From positions 97,252-152,227 of the forward strand of contig JBBHKE010001237.1 of assembly GCA_037447655.1 (NCBI GenBank): a DNA stretch of 54,976 bases, written 5' to 3'. The stretch's first letter is position 1. Every line of letters begins with the position of its first letter. A program made the translations under genes and the position numbers. Under the pieces are notes generated by a model, which worked only from the letters and a program-made list of their open reading frames with translations, did not search any database and was not told the DNA's origin. Source of the stretch: Zygnema cylindricum (Eukaryota; Streptophyta; Zygnematophyceae; Zygnematales; Zygnemataceae). Of this stretch, positions 54,252-54,976 are shown one piece after another.

Positions 54252-54292
54252 TAGCGCAGCAACATAGCAACGCAGCATAGCAACGTCGTAGA
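54225..54292. repeat. GCAGC/GCAACGTAGC-rich stretch
   Basis: Irregular repeats of AGCGCAGCAACATAGCAACG-like words directly after the methyltransferase and before the H LTR. The same words occur beside the E 3' LTR at 34065-34175. Confidence 0.5.
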
Positions 54293-54293
54293 A

Positions 54294-54604
54294 TGTAGAT
54301 CGAACGGTAAAGTTCTCGAAGGTGATTTTGGATAGATCTCGGTTAACCGTGAAGGTCCACGTGCACAGTTGTACAGTACTAGGTTGACTAGCAGCTAGCT
54401 AGTTTAAATAGTCAAGTAAGCCAAGTGAATAGGAGACTCTTCGAGTAGATCTTTTCAGTGAGCACAACCTTGTATTCTTTTCCAAGTAATAAAGTGCAAC
54501 TTTGTATGTTAGTGATGTGTGCTCCTACTGTTGCTACGGGAAGATCCTTAGTGTTTTTCGCTGTGCATTGTGGCGTGCTGTGGTGCGTTATTGTCCCTTT
54601 TACA
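54294..54604 (+). repeat. H 5' LTR (start uncertain)
   Basis: The right end CTTTTACA at 54597-54604 is followed by a canonical-type primer site. The left end is placed at TGTAGATCGAACGG (54294) because it begins with TG and follows the end of G. An AATAAA lies at 54487-54492. The resulting length of about 311 bp is short but normal for gypsy LTRs. The partner LTR lies outside the window. Confidence 0.55.
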
Positions 54605-54605
54605 C

Positions 54606-54618
54606 TGGTACCAAAGCG
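54606..54618 (+). other. H primer-binding site (3'-end type)
   Basis: TGGTACCAAAGCG follows the LTR by one base. TGG at its start pairs with the CCA end of a tRNA, so H uses the usual 3'-end priming, unlike the copia elements of this window. The tRNA identity cannot be assigned with confidence. Confidence 0.6.
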
Positions 54619-54638
54619 ATTTCCCGTGACTCGCCAGC

Positions 54639-54976
54639 ATGGATGAACACGGCGTATCCACTATTGAAATGATAGCGCAAGTTCTTAGGGAGTTAGAAAA
54701 TGTTAGAATACAAAATGCGCAGCTGAGCAACACCGTCGCAGCCTTGGAGTCTCGTCTTGGGGAGCGACCTCATGGAGGCATGGAGAGAGACTTCAAGAGA
54801 CCGAAATTAAGACTTCCTGACGATTTTGACCCTGCAAGACACAAGAACTTGGACACATGGCTATTCTCCATTGCGAACTATCTCGAGAATTTTCCTTGCC
54901 TATCGGACCGTGAGAAGGTTCACTACGCGGGTGGTCTTTTTAAAGGGGCAGCAGGGGCATGGTGGAGGACATTGGT
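54639..54976 (+). CDS. H Gag, Ty3/gypsy-like, N-terminal part (runs off window)
   Basis: The ATG at 54639-54641 is 34 nt after the LTR end, and 112 codons are open to the edge. Residues about 10-45 form a Gln/Asn/Leu-rich coiled-coil-like helix (AQVLRELENVRIQNAQL). From about residue 58 the retrotransposon Gag capsid-type domain begins: KLRLPDDFDPARHKNLDTWL, a WLFSIANYLENF segment, REKVHYAGGLF and AAGAWWRTL. These are the hallmarks of the Gag domain in gypsy-type elements. No frameshift is visible in the part shown. Confidence 0.85.
   Translation, partial: MDEHGVSTIEMIAQVLRELENVRIQNAQLSNTVAALESRLGERPHGGMERDFKRPKLRLPDDFDPARHKNLDTWLFSIANYLENFPCLSDREKVHYAGGLFKGAAGAWWRTL

Larger units (their letters stand above)
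41280..54293 (+). mobile_element. Element G, plus-strand retroelement with DNA methyltransferase
   Basis: The coding remnants line up on the plus strand after removing A2 and solo LTR F: gag (41348-43381 and 49825-51300), aspartic protease (51328-51750), a helical spacer, then a C5-cytosine methyltransferase (52058-52218 and 53377-54251). No LTR of G, RT or integrase is seen; they may lie to the left, beyond element H, or be lost. Both ends are uncertain. The protease type and zinc-knuckle gag suggest a Ty3/gypsy-like origin, but this cannot be settled without RT. Confidence 0.6.

Overview
The window is nuclear eukaryotic DNA made almost entirely of nested LTR retrotransposons. I see no convincing host gene, rRNA, functional tRNA gene, CRISPR array or bacterial feature. 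Most coding DNA is Ty1/copia-type gag-PR-IN-RT-RNaseH. At the right end is a degenerate plus-strand retroelement carrying a C5-cytosine DNA methyltransferase domain, followed by the start of a separate Ty3/gypsy-like element. The copia primer-binding sites match a plant-type initiator tRNA-Met, and retrotransposon-borne DNA methyltransferases have been reported in charophyte algae and dinoflagellates. My best guess is therefore a repeat-rich charophyte/streptophyte genome. That is inference; no host gene confirms it.

Layout. 1-551 is an old LTR remnant, followed by a broken minus-strand ORF resembling the pre-RT part of another retroelement (552-1081) and an AT-rich spacer. Element B1 (minus, 1797-21049) is interrupted by two complete elements: A1 (5898-12365, target duplication TAGAT) and B2 (13075-19511, target duplication CAGAC). 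Element A3 (plus, 21050-28559) contains a solo LTR, A5 (CAAAA). Element D1 (minus, 28560-41279) has a truncated 3' LTR, contains solo LTR A4 (TAGCC/CAGCC) and is interrupted by element E (33037-39287). Element G (plus, 41280 to about 54293) has gag with two zinc knuckles, an aspartic protease and a DNA methyltransferase. G is interrupted by nearly intact element A2 (43382-49824) and by solo LTR F (52219-53371, CAACT), which lies inside the methyltransferase. Element H (gypsy-like) starts at about 54294 and runs off the right edge.

Shared design. The A, B, D and F LTRs are about 0.85-1.15 kb and share one architecture: U3 starting TGTAGAAA or TGTTGAAA, a tRNA-like A-box/B-box module in antisense to the element, a CCAAT plus GTAC-rich cluster, and in several a TATA-like box about 215 bp before the LTR end. 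In the A, B and D elements where it is preserved, the gag-pol start codon lies inside the 5' LTR, 20 nt before its end. The frame then reads through the primer-binding site (GGTTATGGGCCCACC, encoding V-M-G-P), which is complementary to the anticodon arm rather than the 3' end of initiator tRNA-Met, as for the half-tRNA primer of Drosophila copia. E shares the site in a weaker form, with its start codon 59 nt inside the LTR.

Coding state. B2 is one 1449-codon frame broken by a single TAG. A2 has one frameshift and one stop. A1, A3, B1, D1, E and G are progressively more degraded. The methyltransferase of G still shows recognisable motifs I, II, IV (WPCQ), VI (ENV), VIII, IX and X, but it has stops, a frameshift region and the LTR insertion, so it is a fossil. 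Boundaries and motif calls were made by eye from the sequence and translations; no alignment or database search was run.
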